From: Tillus elongatus
Lineage: Eukaryota; Arthropoda; Insecta; Coleoptera; Cleridae
Reading direction: 5' to 3'
Assembly (NCBI GenBank): GCA_964006375.1
Contig: OZ023265.1
Location: 163,148,118-163,212,117 of the forward strand
Length of the DNA stretch: 64,000 nucleotides
A model generated the notes under the pieces. That model was not told the DNA's origin and made no database searches. It saw only the letters and a list, made by a program, of their open reading frames with translations. Numbering within the stretch: position 1 is the stretch's first letter; every line of letters starts with the position of its first letter. Of the stretch, positions 36,571 through 48,860 are shown piece after piece. Both the position numbers and the translations under genes were made by a program.

Positions 36571-36690
36571 GAGAAAACTAGGTACAGATAAGAAATAAAG
36601 TACTTGTGGAGCAAGTGAAGAAGTCTCTACATTTGCATTTAGAATGGAAGAGTTTCACCAAGTAAGGGCCAATAACAGTTAATGAACTTT
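36571..36690. other. No gene seen
   Basis: Short spacer before the mariner fragment. Confidence 0.4.
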
Positions 36691-36694
36691 TTCT

Positions 36695-37060
36695 TTTAAC
36701 AAGATGGTGCAGCTCCCTATTATACAGCACATGTGCTTATTTACATGCAGTATTCCGAATTGTTGGATAATAGCGAGAAGAGTGCCGATTGAGTAACCAG
36801 CTAGATCGCCAGATCTGACTCGTCTAGATTACTTTTGGTAGAAATAGGTACTTAAAAAGTGAAGTATTATTAAGTTACTACGCCAAAGAATTTAGAAGAT
36901 TTAAAAGCAAGAATTCGCCACCAGATACAACGTATACCTTCTATGAAGTTATTTAAAATATTCACAATTTTTTAGAAATTTATATATTAAGCGTCTTGGT
37001 TACTGGCTGGCAGCCAACAGTGCACAATTCGAAGATTTGATTTAGTTGAGTTTTTTAATA
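36695..37060 (+). pseudogene. Mariner-type transposase C-terminal relic
   Basis: Conceptual reading gives DGAAPYYTAHVLIYMQ (family: DGAPPH-x-A-x-x-V), then traces of the catalytic motif (ARSDSSRLLLV, where intact relatives have W-x-ARSPDL-x-x-DYFLW), TPKNLEDLKARIRHQIQ and a C-terminal FDLV. Multiple stops and frameshifts. It is a decayed fragment of a Tc1/mariner DDE/D transposase; no terminal repeats were found nearby. Confidence 0.7.
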
Positions 37061-37346
37061 TTCATTGCCATTAAATTTAGGATTTTGAAATTGTAAAATC
37101 GTTTTCTTATTTTTTTAAAATCTAACATATACTCTCGCTAACGTCATTATTATCATATCGTACCACAAAAATCCGCGCTTCGACATTCGGTAATAAAAAA
37201 GGGGTTGCCATTACAAAATATCGATGACGTCATACCCCTCACACGATTCACTCTGTAATTACATGTGCATTGCCTTTTGAAAAATACGCAATTAAAAACG
37301 AAATTTGACGACTCCGACAATTTTTTCTACAAATCGTTCCTTGAAT

Positions 37347-37377
37347 TTTTAACCGTCTTCAAAAAAGAAGGAGGTTC
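37347..37377. repeat. AACCGACTT-type repeat, interrupted by the transposon
   Basis: AACCGTCTTCAAAAAAGAAG followed by GAGGTTCTATG. Related copies are at 39700-39770. This repeat is the target into which the element at 37382 inserted. Confidence 0.65.
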
Positions 37378-37381
37378 TATG

Positions 37382-39606
37382 CTGCCCTACTAAGACAAAA
37401 GGTCGTATCTGCAGAATGTTATGTTTTGAGTGATTAAAGGTTTTGTAAAATAGCAAACACCGTCAATATAAGTGAATATGTAATTTATTTATTTTTCAAT
37501 ACCATTGTGTTAAATTAAACTATATATAAGTTAAAACGGAAAAATAATGTATGTTATAGCTTTTGAGTAAATTTGAATTTTGCCAGAAACGACTTTTGGA
37601 CTTAGCAATGAAGCTGCGGCTTGCAAATGTCACGGTTATGTCAAATAGTCGTACCTGCAATAACATTTTTCTTAAACATATTTTTATGCAACTAGGTACT
37701 ATATAGTTTAGTACGTGCGAGTTGGTTTCAGAAATGAATGTGTAGTCATCTTGCTTTATTTCAATAGGCTAAATTCTTACTGACAAGTCATTCAAACTTC
37801 GTGTGGTGAAATTCACTGCACCAGATCAGATAAATACATTTGAGGTGTTAGTCGACTGAGTCTATACTTCGACGAAAAGTCTTGCTAATTATAAAAGTCA
37901 TTCACTCTCATATTTACAACTTGGACACGAGAGTTGTTACTAGTTTGCACACATTAAACAAAATCAACGATATCTAAAACTTTGCCTTTCTTTTTTGGTG
38001 ACTGTTCTACCTGATGGTGGAGAATGAATCTGCCGACATGAAGGTGTGTCCGGGTTCAAAATATTTAATTTCTAGAGATTCTAATGAAAATTCTTCGCTG
38101 GGATTCCGTGGACAACTTCACACAAATGCTGTTTACTATATAAACAAAGAAACCATAAAGATACCAGTTTTTGCTTTGAGACCCACAGTTATCTAGCCAG
38201 ATTTTCATCTCACTTACGTCCCCCCGTCTGTGTAAAAAGAAAGGGATAAATGCTGAAATAATATCCACATTTGATCTTCCAGCCGCAACTTTATTACAAA
38301 TGATCGGAATGGGCGTCCTTGATTTGGTTTGCTTCACTAGTGGTACAAATCTTTCATTGAAATAAATAATTCTTAGTGTGAATATAACTTCGTTGAACAT
38401 TTCGCATCGGGTTAGCATTATTACCTGCAAAATAAAAGCTTAGTTAATAATTCACATTGAAATGGTTGCTGGCATCATACTTTCTGTAAATCAGTCAAAA
38501 AGTATAATTTTCTAGCACGTTCAGTCCCACGTGAAATATCTTTTCTGTACTCTTCTCGAAGAAATCGCTTCCTGGTGATGCTTGTTCCAAACCTACATTC
38601 TTTACAGTCGGTAGGCATGTTGTCTTTGGTATGACTATTTACGTTTTCGAACGAGCAGTAACAGATTCGCATTTCCAACAGTCTTCATGGCCCAAGACTG
38701 CGAAGGAAATATTCATTTCTTTTAATTGTTTTCGGTAGAGACCATAGGAAATGGACACTGTTGGATATTTTTCAAGAAAGTCTTTATGCATGGAGGTTTT
38801 ATTGATATCGCGGCGCAACTATAATTTTTTACGTGTATGTTCGCGTGTGTAGTGGCAAATCCTAGGATGGGATGAAATAATCTGGTCTACTATCACGTTT
38901 ATATCTACTTTCTTTTCAGGTGGATGACCCTTTTTCAGTGGCGTTACTACTAAGTTGTGGGGCTCTGTATTGTTAAATCTCTCAGTACTCTATCATTTTT
39001 GATATCGCAGCCTAGAGTTCCCAAGAAAAACTTTTTACAAATTCTAATATCCAAACCTTGTAAATTTTTTAAATAATAAATAATAGTATTATTTCTGCCG
39101 GATTTCGCTCCTAATGTGTTCCTTTTCTTTTTAATATTTTGATTGCAAAATAAACAAACTGCTAGTCGTTGCTGATCCTTATTCGGGCTCCGAAATTCGG
39201 CAAAGATTTCGTGTTCTCTCTTCATCAATTTTCGATGAACATTTAAATACAAAGTTCGAGCTACAATGTTTGAGCACTCTTAGTTTGCTGATCATGTCTA
39301 GATGTGTGTTTTTATTTACCTGCACTCAACGGGATATCACTATGATGCTAAGTCCAAATGTCGTAACTGAATTAAGCTCTGTAAATACGATATTTTGAAG
39401 TAAAGCGTAGATACGACATTCTGTCCTAGCATAACAGCTGTTTTTGTAGATACGTTAAACATACTAAAAATATGTTTATCTACCTGCAATACATTTACGT
39501 CAATGGTACTTATTATACTGATGGAACTCATCCATATGTTTCGCAATAGGCAGATACCCGAAAATCCGATTTTTTGCACATACTTCATTTTGTCTTAGCA
39601 GGGCAG
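37382..39606 (-). mobile_element. DNA transposon with 4-bp target duplication TATG and an unusual putative transposase
   Basis: Inverted ends CTGCCCTACTAAGACAAAA (left) and CTGCCCTGCTAAGACAAAAT (right, reverse-complemented) with further GTCGTAYCTGCA-type subterminal repeats (37401, 37650, 39405). TATG is duplicated at 37378-37381 and 39607-39610. The 2.2-kb interior holds the relic of a minus-strand gene (38040-39252). A 4-bp duplication excludes hAT (8 bp) and Tc1/mariner (TA). Superfamily not assigned. Confidence 0.75.
38040..39252 (-). pseudogene. Putative transposase relic with the WLDNCGSQ-KNW motif
   Basis: From the 5' side: MKREHEIFAEFRSPNKDQQR, CLFCNQNIKKKRNTLGAKSG, IRICKKFFLGTLGCDIKNDR, a degraded HEDCWKC metal-binding-like segment, LQK then after a 56-base probable intron (38425-38480, GTATGA ... 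TTTTGCAG) VIMLTRCEMFNEVIFTLRII, IWLDNCGSQSKNWYLYGFFV, and FEPGHTFMSADSF. This matches a multi-copy insect protein type with a DLQKVIMLP box and a W-x-DNC-x-x-QNKNW box, which I associate with DUF7869; that name is from memory. The Asp in WLDNC could be a catalytic residue. Stops and frameshifts make this copy dead. Confidence 0.6.
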
Positions 39607-39610
39607 TATG

Positions 39611-40040
39611 GTCGCCTGGGTATATTTTTTTAGTATCTTCCCCGATATTTTGTCAGTTGTGGAATAAATTCTCTACAACTTTTTTATTTATCATTCTTTT
39701 TAACCGACTTAAAAAAAAAGAAGGAGGTTCCATGTTTTTAACCGACTTTAAAAAAGGAGGAGGTTCTGTTGGTCGTCTATGTATTTTTTATGTATGTTTA
39801 CCTATATTTTCGTCAATTGTTGACCAATTCTAAAAAACCTTTTTTTTTTGTTTGAAAGGGTATACTCTGAGGTGGTTCTATTTTAACCAAGTCAGGATTC
39901 GAAGATGAGGTTTCGGGGAAATCGAGGGAAATCCTCTTATATTCTATGTAACTTAAAGTTCTACTGTGATACGGCACTTTGATTATATTATTATAGCAGT
40001 TTTCTAATACCGTATTTACTACGTAATATCTTTGCACTTA
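39611..40040. repeat. AACCGACTT dispersed repeat, continuation
   Basis: Contains two further AACCGACTTAAAAAA-type boxes with GGAGGAGGTTC (39702-39770) and a following segment with TTGAAAGGGTATACTCTGAG and GGGGAAATCGAGGGAAATCC, a layout common to a widespread insect repeat. Confidence 0.65.
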
Positions 40041-41190
40041 AAAATGGATAAAAAACAAACTTAAAAATTAATTGGCTTGTGGCTGACTTCAAATAGATAA
40101 GTAGGTAGCGCATGTAATAATATTTCATTAGAATTAATTTTTGTCTTTTGAATTCAACCTGTAATCCAGTTATTCTTCGCTTTTTAGTGCCTGTTTTGAG
40201 AAGGCTTTTTTTAGTTGGTTTATTACCGAATTTATCCATTGCTTTACAAAAGCCTCACTGTATAGGTATATAATTTTAACCCTTTTTTTAATTTAGTCTT
40301 TTTTATCTTTCAACGAAGTTAAATTTGTGAGCTAAACAATCGTCAAGTGTAAAAAACGCAGTGTGAAATGTATTTTAGCAAAGTGTAGCTACTAATTCTA
40401 CTTTTACGTCATTTGCGACACATTAATTTGAAATCACATCAAAGGTCATTTAACAGGCGACCTAAATAATGCAGGAAAATGCTAATCTAGATGAGTGTCA
40501 TCTATCAAGACGGCGCGAAAAAAAAAGCCTCTCCGTTGAGATCTCTGTGCATACCGAACTCGATTTAACTATCTTAGCCAAGTCAGCCATGAAATGAAAA
40601 TTAAAGTAGGTCATGTTCTGGATTTATTTTGCATCGCTAAAAACACTTTGTAATTCTTCGATAATTTTATTACCTATTTTTCGATATGGTATCGTCCTCT
40701 AATGTTAGATTAAAGATAACATTGCATCAAATTTTTAAGTGTGACATTGACATGCATTTTAAATGACATTCTCAAGAAAATAATTGATAATAATTGAGAA
40801 ATACTTCACACCTACGCTAGGCAAATTAAAATGCGAAAGGTGTCTGGCGAAATTCAGTGGCGTAGGTATCAGAATATATCTTACAGTGACAAACAATACG
40901 ATTGTCATTAAAATAGGCACACATAATGGCAATAATTGTAATGTTTGTTTTTATATTAATGTTTTTCTGGCTTCGAAAATATTATACTATGTCCGAACTA
41001 AGAATTACTTCGTTTTAGTCGAACGAATCAAACCGGTTTTTTCAATATCAACAGTAGCAAAATATCTGCTGAAAATTATAGTTTCAGACTCAAAAGTGAC
41101 AAAGTTATTCAGGCGTTTTAAACAAAAATGGGATCTTGTTCAAAACGTAAGAAATATGTGCACTATTGTTTCTCAAAATGTCAAAAAAAA
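40041..41190. other. No gene seen
   Basis: AT-rich. A 154-codon open frame (40784-41248, starting with TTG) has no recognisable domain and overlaps the SINE that follows, so it is not called. Nothing else supportable. Confidence 0.45.
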
Positions 41191-41199
41191 ACAACAAAA

Positions 41200-41292
41200 A
41201 AAACATACATTCATCGAGCTGGAATCGATCACAAAACCTTCTGCGTAGAAGACAAGAACGTTATCACTGAGCTATACAAGGATACGTTAACT
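41200..41292 (-). repeat. tRNA-derived SINE head
   Basis: On the minus strand TATAGCTCAGTGATAACG matches a Pol III A box, followed by an anticodon-like arm with CTTCT/AGAAG, then TGATCGATTCC as B box. The order and spacing are tRNA-like. The acceptor stem is not intact, so it is a SINE or tRNA relic rather than a functional tRNA gene. The downstream body is A-rich on the minus strand side of 41190. Confidence 0.55.
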
Positions 41293-41659
41293 AATGTTTT
41301 GTTTACATGATACCTGACAACGGCTTCATGCCGTGGATATTATATTAAAAGTATATGTAACAATTAATTACAGAATGAGTAGAATTGCCACTGAAACCCA
41401 TTCAATTACTGTTTCGGTCTTATATGACGTATTATGTTTAAGTTTAAAGATAAAAAAATTATTTATAGAGACTTGACTTGATTTTGTTTACATTTCTACT
41501 ATATTAAGCTACACTTTCAGTCTAAAACCACAACCTAATGTATCTATGTTGTGCTAAAACTGTATTTGGGGTCGTTCATCAAGCTACAAATATAGTGTAT
41601 TTTAAAAAATGATTGAATCCCCCAGTTAAATAACAACCACTTGGCAAATTTTTAATTTC

Positions 41660-41782
41660 ATGTCTGTCATTTGCGATATTTGTGGCCGAGATTTCACGAT
41701 TGTTGGTTCGTGTAGTATGTTTTATGCCTGTTATTTATTTAGTTTGGTTACTGTTGATATATGGTTTATACCTGTTGTATGA
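41660..41782 (+). other. Small ORF beginning like a C2H2 finger
   Basis: Forty codons starting MSVICDICGRDFTIVGS and then hydrophobic. CDIC-GRDF resembles the first half of a C2H2 zinc finger, but the histidines are absent. Possibly a broken finger exon, possibly chance. Confidence 0.2.
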
Positions 41783-42240
<458 letters not shown>

Positions 42241-42496
42241 AAAAATATACAATCCTACACAAACAATATTACTTACACTTAAAGAATCAAAAGAAGTTTG
42301 AAAATAAACTTCGATATTGCCAAATAGCAACCAATGGAAATTTTTGTTTCTTCAATTTCGCTTTTTTTCGTTTATCAAAAAATACGATTAGTCGTTCAAT
42401 TGTTATTTTTTAATTTTAATTTTATTTTAGAGTAAGCTGTTATTTGTTTTTTTTTTTAATTTCAACAACACACCACGAGGGCTTACAGCCTAAATA

Positions 42497-43272
42497 CTAT
42501 CGTACCATGGGTGTCGACAAGGAGGAAAGAGGCAACTTGTTAATTCTGGACTTGAAGGTTTGGAGGTTCGGGGGAGAAGGAAAAATATGTGCCGGCAAGG
42601 AATTCCACAACTTGGAAGTCCTCGGGACTAAAGAGCGGGCATAACAAGATGTTCTATGTCTGGTGACCTGGACAGTAAAAGGGTGCATTCGCTCTGTTCC
42701 CCTGGTAGATCTGTTGGGGGCGGCAGGTGGAGGAACTATGGAAGAAAGCTCCTCTGAGCAGTGCCCGTGCAGATATCTATAAAAAAAGAGAGAGGTCACC
42801 AACGGCACGTCGGTGGGCAAGGGATGGCAGCCTTTGGGTGAGGGTAGCGTCACCGATGAGAAGTATAGCTCTCTTCTGAATGGAGTCCAGGATAGCGAGT
42901 GTAGAAGCGGCAGCAGCACCCCAAATGTGGGAGCAGTATTCGAGGTTTGGTGTTGTGAAGTATATAAGGTATAGACATTAGCTGGTGAAAAGTATTTGCG
43001 AGCCCGGAAAAGGAAACTAATTCCTTAGCAGCCGCTTCTGCAATTGATGTGACATGTTGGTGCCAATTGAGATTTCGATCCACAGAAATGCCAATAAGTG
43101 AAAAGGACTCATTACTTTGAATAACCTGGTTGTTTATTGTGATGGGTCTAGGGCTGGTGTATCTCTTATGAGAAAGAAAGCAAGACTGTGATTTGGTGGG
43201 GTTGAATTGTACAAGATTTCTACTTCCCCAGTCTAATATTTTTTGGAGATCCACGGAGATAGAACCCTCCAT
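42497..43272 (-). pseudogene. LINE copy 2, thumb and C-terminal region
   Basis: Two overlapping frames: ILDWGSRNLVQFNPTKSQSC, ISVDRNLNWHQHVTSIAEAA, then LHSLSWTPFRRELYF, YRYLHGHCSEELSSIVPPPA, RTSKLWNSLPAHIFPSPPNL and FKSRINKLPL. The C-terminal NSLP ... FKS pattern is usual for Jockey/CR1-like elements and has no RNase H domain. Confidence 0.85.
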
Positions 43273-44511
43273 GAGTCTGCGTCCTCATCTAATTGGGCTA
43301 AAGAGACAGGCTTAGAATATTGTATATTTGAGTGGAGGGTGCTGTCGTCCGCGTAACTGTGAACTGGGTTGGATGTGCTAGAGAGGAGGTCATTGATGTG
43401 GTGAAGAAACAAAGTAGGGGCTAAAGCCGAACCTTGAGGAACTTCTGCATTAATTGGATACAGTTTAGAGGAATGGCCATCCACGACAACAGAAATGTTC
43501 CGGTTGGAGAGGAAATTTGCTGTCCAGGTACAGAGTTTTGGTGTTAGGCCATAGGTCGGTAGTTTATTAAGAAGCGCTGCGTGCCAGACCTGGTCGAACG
43601 TTTTACATATGTCTAGAGCAACAATCTGGGATTCAGCGTGTAGTTCCATAGACTTGTTCCAAGAATTAGTGACAAAAGAAAGGAGGTCGGCAGTTGAGCT
43701 GACGGAATCCATACTGCCTGTCGTGGATTAGACTGTGTTTTTCAAGAAATTTTAGTAATTCGGTGTTTATATACTTTTCCATCACTTTAGAGACAACTGA
43801 AAGGAGAGAAATAGGTCTGTAGTTGCTAGGAAGCGCTTTGGATCCTTTCTTGGGGAGGGGTTGTACTCGAGCAGTTTTCCAGTTACTAGCGAATATGCCT
43901 CTATTGTAAGATGTCTGAAACAGACGAGTCAGGACAGGAGCAAGTTCTGGTGCGCATTTTTTGAGAACAATTGCTGGGATTTCGTCAAGGCCAGAGGCTT
44001 TCCTGGTATTAAGAGAAGAGAGCATCTTTCGTACCTTTTTAGTTTTGAAAATGATATCAGTCATTTTATGCGCGACATTGGGGACTGTTGGTGGTTGAAC
44101 ATTTGGAGGTGGGTTGAGAGTAGAATTGCCGGCGAACAACGAGGCAAAAAGTTCAGCCTTGCCCAGGGCGGTAGAAACAATTTCATCCCCTGAGACAAGA
44201 GGTGGGAACGTGCTCTTGCAGAAATTATTCCCAATAGATTTAGCAAGAGTCCAGAAGGGTTTGCTGCCGCTGGAGCTTGAGAGGACTTTGTTTTTGGTGT
44301 GGTTATTAAACGAGTTTTTTGCCTCAGAAATAATGCGGACATAGCGGTTTCTTGCGTCGTTAAATGCTTGACGGTTTTCTTGACTGGGATTGTGTAGAAG
44401 CTTTTTGTGAGCTTTGACCTTTTCAAGTCTGGCCTTGTCACAGGATTTAGAGAACCAGTGCTTTTGAGTGGCTGCAGAGGTTTTCTGTGTACGTGGAATA
44501 AATAATTCCAT
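43233..44511 (-). pseudogene. LINE copy 2, reverse transcriptase
   Basis: KASGLDEIPAIVLKKCAPEL, NWKTARVQPLPKKGSKALPS, NYRPISLLSVVSKVMEKYIN, VALDICKTFDQVWHAALLNK, GSALAPTLFLHHINDLLS and the catalytic box SYADDSTLH, where the two metal-binding Asp are intact. The first palm Asp sits in LDICKTFD. A frame change near 43690 separates fingers from palm. Confidence 0.88.
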
Positions 44512-44583
44512 GCCAACTTGGATAATTTCGGTAACGTTTTGTGAGATATCAGAGGGGTCAGGATGAGAGAAGCAGACAGACGC

Positions 44584-45402
44584 TCATGGAAATGAGGAAA
44601 AGTAATCTCGCATTTCGTCCCAGTTCGTGGAGTTGTAGTGCGAAACGATACGTGGGTGTGATGACTGTGTGACCTCGGGTTGCATTGCGCAGGTAGCAGT
44701 GACCATGCCGTGTTCTGAGCGACCCATGGGATCGGTGACTGATATCTTATAGCAGTCAGGATTTGTAGTAAGAAGGAGATCCAAGCGATTTGAGCTGTGT
44801 GTTGGGATGCGAGGAAAGTAAGTAGGTTGCTGAACCATATTGGCTAAAGAATTGCTGACTGCAAAGGCCTCCGCTGCTTTTCCTTGTGGATCGGTTTTTG
44901 AAGATCCTAGCCATTTCTTATTATGGACATTGAAGTCACGAAGAATAGTGACCTCGGAGGAAGGATATTCAGAAATCAGATGGTCGGTTTTTTCAGAAAG
45001 GTAGTCAAAGAGCTGGACAAAGTTGTTGTCAGAAGGTGACCGGTAATTGCAACAGATGAATTTAGTTAAATTGGGGAGTCTGGTGCAGCGTAGATTGCTA
45101 CGGACGTGCGCGCACACGCCTCCATGCAATCTAAAAGAAGTAAGAAGCTCATACCCCGGGAAATTGAGGTGATTAGTGGCTGTTTTGGCACTGATTTGAG
45201 TTTCGGTGAGGAAGAGGAGTTGGGGCTTGTTAGTCTGGAGGAAATGGTGGACGGAGTTCAGGTTAGAATTTAGGCCACATATATTCGAGAAGGATATGTT
45301 AAATCTTGATGCTGGCGTCCCCTGTACATCCCTCTCCCGGAGATCAGAATGGAGGGGTATTTTACCTCCGGAATCTTTTGTACAAGGAGGAGCCATCATC
45401 AT
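44584..45402 (-). pseudogene. LINE copy 2, apurinic-type endonuclease
   Basis: Exonuclease-endonuclease-phosphatase fold that nicks target DNA. Visible motifs: FSNICGLNSNLN (N of motif I), LLFLTETQIS (catalytic Glu), ILRDFNVHNKKWLGSS (GDFN-x-H with the usual Gly replaced by Arg), SNRLDLLLT and GRSEHGMV (SDH motif as SEH). One open frame of 272 codons. The Gly-to-Arg and D-to-E changes make activity doubtful. Confidence 0.87.
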
Positions 45403-45450
45403 TTTTGCTTATAAGGGAAACCGAACTCGTATTAAAATTACTTTCCAAAC

Positions 45451-45662
45451 TAAGTGAAAACATATAGTATTCCATTTAAAATAAAAAAGTTGGTTGCTTT
45501 TCTGAGAAAACTGTAAGTCTGACAACAACGCTGATAAAATAAAAAATGTGTCATATTTCGTAAGCCTACCACACAAGATTTGGCGAAAATAGAATCAACA
45601 GATGTCAAAATAATGAATTATAATATTGTTTTACATGGTTTTCTCTCAGGAACACACCGTAT

Positions 45663-45665
<3 letters not shown>
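45451..45665. other. Repeat-like flank
   Basis: Shares a short segment (AGTATTCCATTTAAAA) with 103-125 and ends with AACACACCGTATA directly before a (TA)n array, resembling the CACCCTG-(TA)n junctions. Weak. Confidence 0.3.

Positions 45666-45737
<72 letters not shown>
45666..45737. repeat. (TA)n microsatellite
   Basis: Pure TA array. Confidence 0.97.
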
Positions 45738-45741
<4 letters not shown>

Positions 45742-46560
45742 CTGTATCTTTCTACTTAGATTAGCGTACAATAATGGTTTTGTGATGGTTGTGACATTCG
45801 CACTTGGCTGAGGCATAGGCCGTGGTCTGTGCCGTGTGCTGTATCCTCGACCTGTTTACATAGGACCTTGTTCCGTTCTTTAGTTCACCTGGCCCAGTTA
45901 TACTTGACCTAACGCAACTAGTTACTCGGCTCGCTACTGAATATACATATTTAATTATCTATATTTATATTTATTATCATCACTGGAGACCACAGATTAT
46001 ACAACGAGAAGAGGACGTCTATTCATGTAGTTTAATCACGCCATTATTGTGCTTCCCCTGAAAGCAAAGTGTTTCATCTACTATTCTATTATTTCATCAA
46101 ATTGAAATTTAAAGGCAATAAAATACATTTCATTGATTGTTGTTGCCCTTACTTGGTGAAACTTGTCCATACTACATACAGACAGTGAAGCCAGAGAAGT
46201 AGTCTCCAAGTCTGTATGTAATAAAATATAAAATACATACTCATCAGTTTATTGAACATTATTTACTACGTACAAATTTCGTAGAAAAAAAAAAACGAGT
46301 CGGTGCATCATTACAGCCTAAAATCGATGTCGCCAAGTCATCTCAACCATGACTCTATGTACAGCTCTCTTCATTTCATTATCACTTCCACAGATTCAAT
46401 AATTGTGCCAGGTATTGCAGAAGTTTTCCTATTGGCCTTCTACCTCTTCGTTTTTTCCAAGTGTGTTCAGGGGCTGGTTTGCGTTTTCTGCCGTCCTGAG
46501 CAATCTCAATGATTTTGCCCCCACCCGGAACACCAAACAAGAAAAGTATGTACCTACACC
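45738..46560. other. No gene seen
   Basis: Mixed composition. A short inverted pair CATACAGACAGTGAAG / CCAAGTCTGTATG lies at 46175-46220. Open frames lack domains. Confidence 0.45.
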
Positions 46561-46564
46561 TAAT

Positions 46565-46845
46565 ATTTAAAATTTCGGGACGCAGTAAGTGCGCTATAGT
46601 GAAAAATAACTGCTACGTTTATAATTTGGCCGGTAACTTTTTTAAATATGAATTGATTTTCCTTCCGGAAATCTTTTGTAACTTTAATGAAATTTGTAAT
46701 AAAAGTTTATTTTAAAGAGACTTACACCATCTACAGATACAGCAAAATTTAATTTTTAGCTTCATAAAAAAATTAGTTTTGGGCATTTTTCTTAAAAGTA
46801 GTTAGAACATAAGATTTTTAGTGAATTTTTTATTTAAAAAAAATT
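46565..46845. repeat. Partial MITE terminus
   Basis: GGGACGCAGTAAGTGCGCTA at 46577 is a diverged copy of the GACGCAGCAAGTGCG terminus; its partner end was not recognised. Confidence 0.45.
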
Positions 46846-47951
46846 CTGGACGCAGCAAGTGCGTTATGGTAGTGAATTTTCATAAAAATGTTTTTAATAA
46901 CAAATATGTGTTTTTTAAAGAAAGCAGGCATCAAATTTGGTTACCAGTATAACCTATATAGTAAAAACAATGTGCCATGTTTCATCAAAATAACTTTATT
47001 GTGTGAAAATGTACAAAAATTTCCAAAAGTAAACTTAAAGTGTTCCCGAAAAAAACGTTTCTTGGTCAACCTTATAGGTTAATAGCAAATTGAGCTGTTC
47101 AAATATGAAACATTTGATCAAAATTCGCTACCATAACGCACTTGCTGCGTCCAGAATTTCTTTTCTTACAAACATGCATTATATTTCGATGGAAAATGCA
47201 AAAATGCAATAACATAAGGCGTGTTTGATTAAAAAAAAGGGAATTTGTATCACCAACGACTTATGAGCCACCCTGTGATTGTAGAAATATTATTTTAAGA
47301 TGTAGCTCAAGACACCCTATAATTAATATATACAATTTTTTTTCATATCTTATATAATAACGGATATATTGAGCTTTATTGATTTTTTACGAAAATTCGA
47401 CAATAATTATATACCATTAAACGATAAACTCTATAGCTAAGGCTACTGCCAAGCATCAGAGAAAAAGTCTATTTGAAATGAATTTTCTGCAAATATTTTA
47501 GTAAAATGAAGGACAATGACGGTTGAAACTAAGACTTTAGGGTTTGTAAAACATCCTTCTTGAGACATTTTATTTCTATAGCCCGTATTAGATTCAAGTT
47601 ATTTGCCTAAATGTTGCCAATTTTGACATTTTAAATCGCCACTTTGACGTTTTGAGGAAAACCCCAATTTATTTTTCTTTAAATGACTATAACTTTTTTG
47701 TCTTTTGAGCTACATAGCTAAATTTTGGTAGGTAACTTACTTATAAGGATATATACCTGCGTACCTTACTTTGTTAATTCCGGAGATATAATTTTTTTTC
47801 GAAAGAAAACACAAAATTTTCCGGGAAAACCTGGACAGATTTTCCTGGCTAACGAACTCATCCAAGCCATTTGAAAAAGGAATTTTTTCACCAAATTTCA
47901 TCAAAATCGGCCTATTATATATTTTTTGAGTTATCGGTGTGATACATATAT

Positions 47952-48047
<96 letters not shown>

Positions 48048-48170
48048 AAAATGGAAACTGACCCCGGATATGTTTTCTGGGGGGCCTAATTAGCGCTCAT
48101 TTGAAGAAATTTTTTCAAAATTCTAAAGTCGGGATCTCCTCATTAGTGAATTTTTTTTTAAAGAAAATTC
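46846..48170. mobile_element. (TA)n-cored dispersed element, copy 5, longest form
   Basis: Starts with a complete 315-bp MITE-like unit (46846-47160, inverted ends GGACGCAGCAAGTGCGTTAT and its complement), followed by the GAGCCACCCTGTGATTGTAG segment, ATACCATTAAACGATAAACT, GACGTTTTGAGGAAAACCCC, the TA core (47964-48040) and the tail TCGGGATCTCCTCATTAGTG. The copy at 60180-61430 is the same structure in reverse orientation, which defines the element at about 1.25-1.33 kb. Confidence 0.75.
47964..48040. repeat. (TA)n microsatellite
   Basis: TA core, preceded by ATACATACATACATA variants. Confidence 0.95.

Positions 48171-48860
<690 letters not shown>

Larger units (their letters stand above)
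42451..45450 (-). mobile_element. Jockey/CR1-like non-LTR retrotransposon, copy 2, nearly full ORF2
   Basis: The longest LINE copy in the window, about 3 kb. It shares its 3' end (GTGTGTTGTTGAAAT plus A-run) with copy 1 at 9261. Order on the minus strand: endonuclease (45402-44584), reverse transcriptase (44511-43233), thumb and C-terminal region (43272-42497). At least three frameshifts divide the ORF. Upstream of the endonuclease only about 50 bases remain, so ORF1 is absent. It is inactive. Confidence 0.9.

Noticed and set aside
40784..41248. 154-codon open frame as a gene
   Set aside because: It begins with a TTG rather than ATG, has no recognised domain, is AT-driven in composition and overlaps a tRNA-like SINE.
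41207..41285. A functional tRNA gene
   Set aside because: A and B boxes are present but the acceptor stem does not pair and the D arm is disrupted.
44061..44516. Second minus-strand frame over the reverse transcriptase of LINE copy 2
   Set aside because: It is a frame-shifted shadow of the RT frame 43666-44511.
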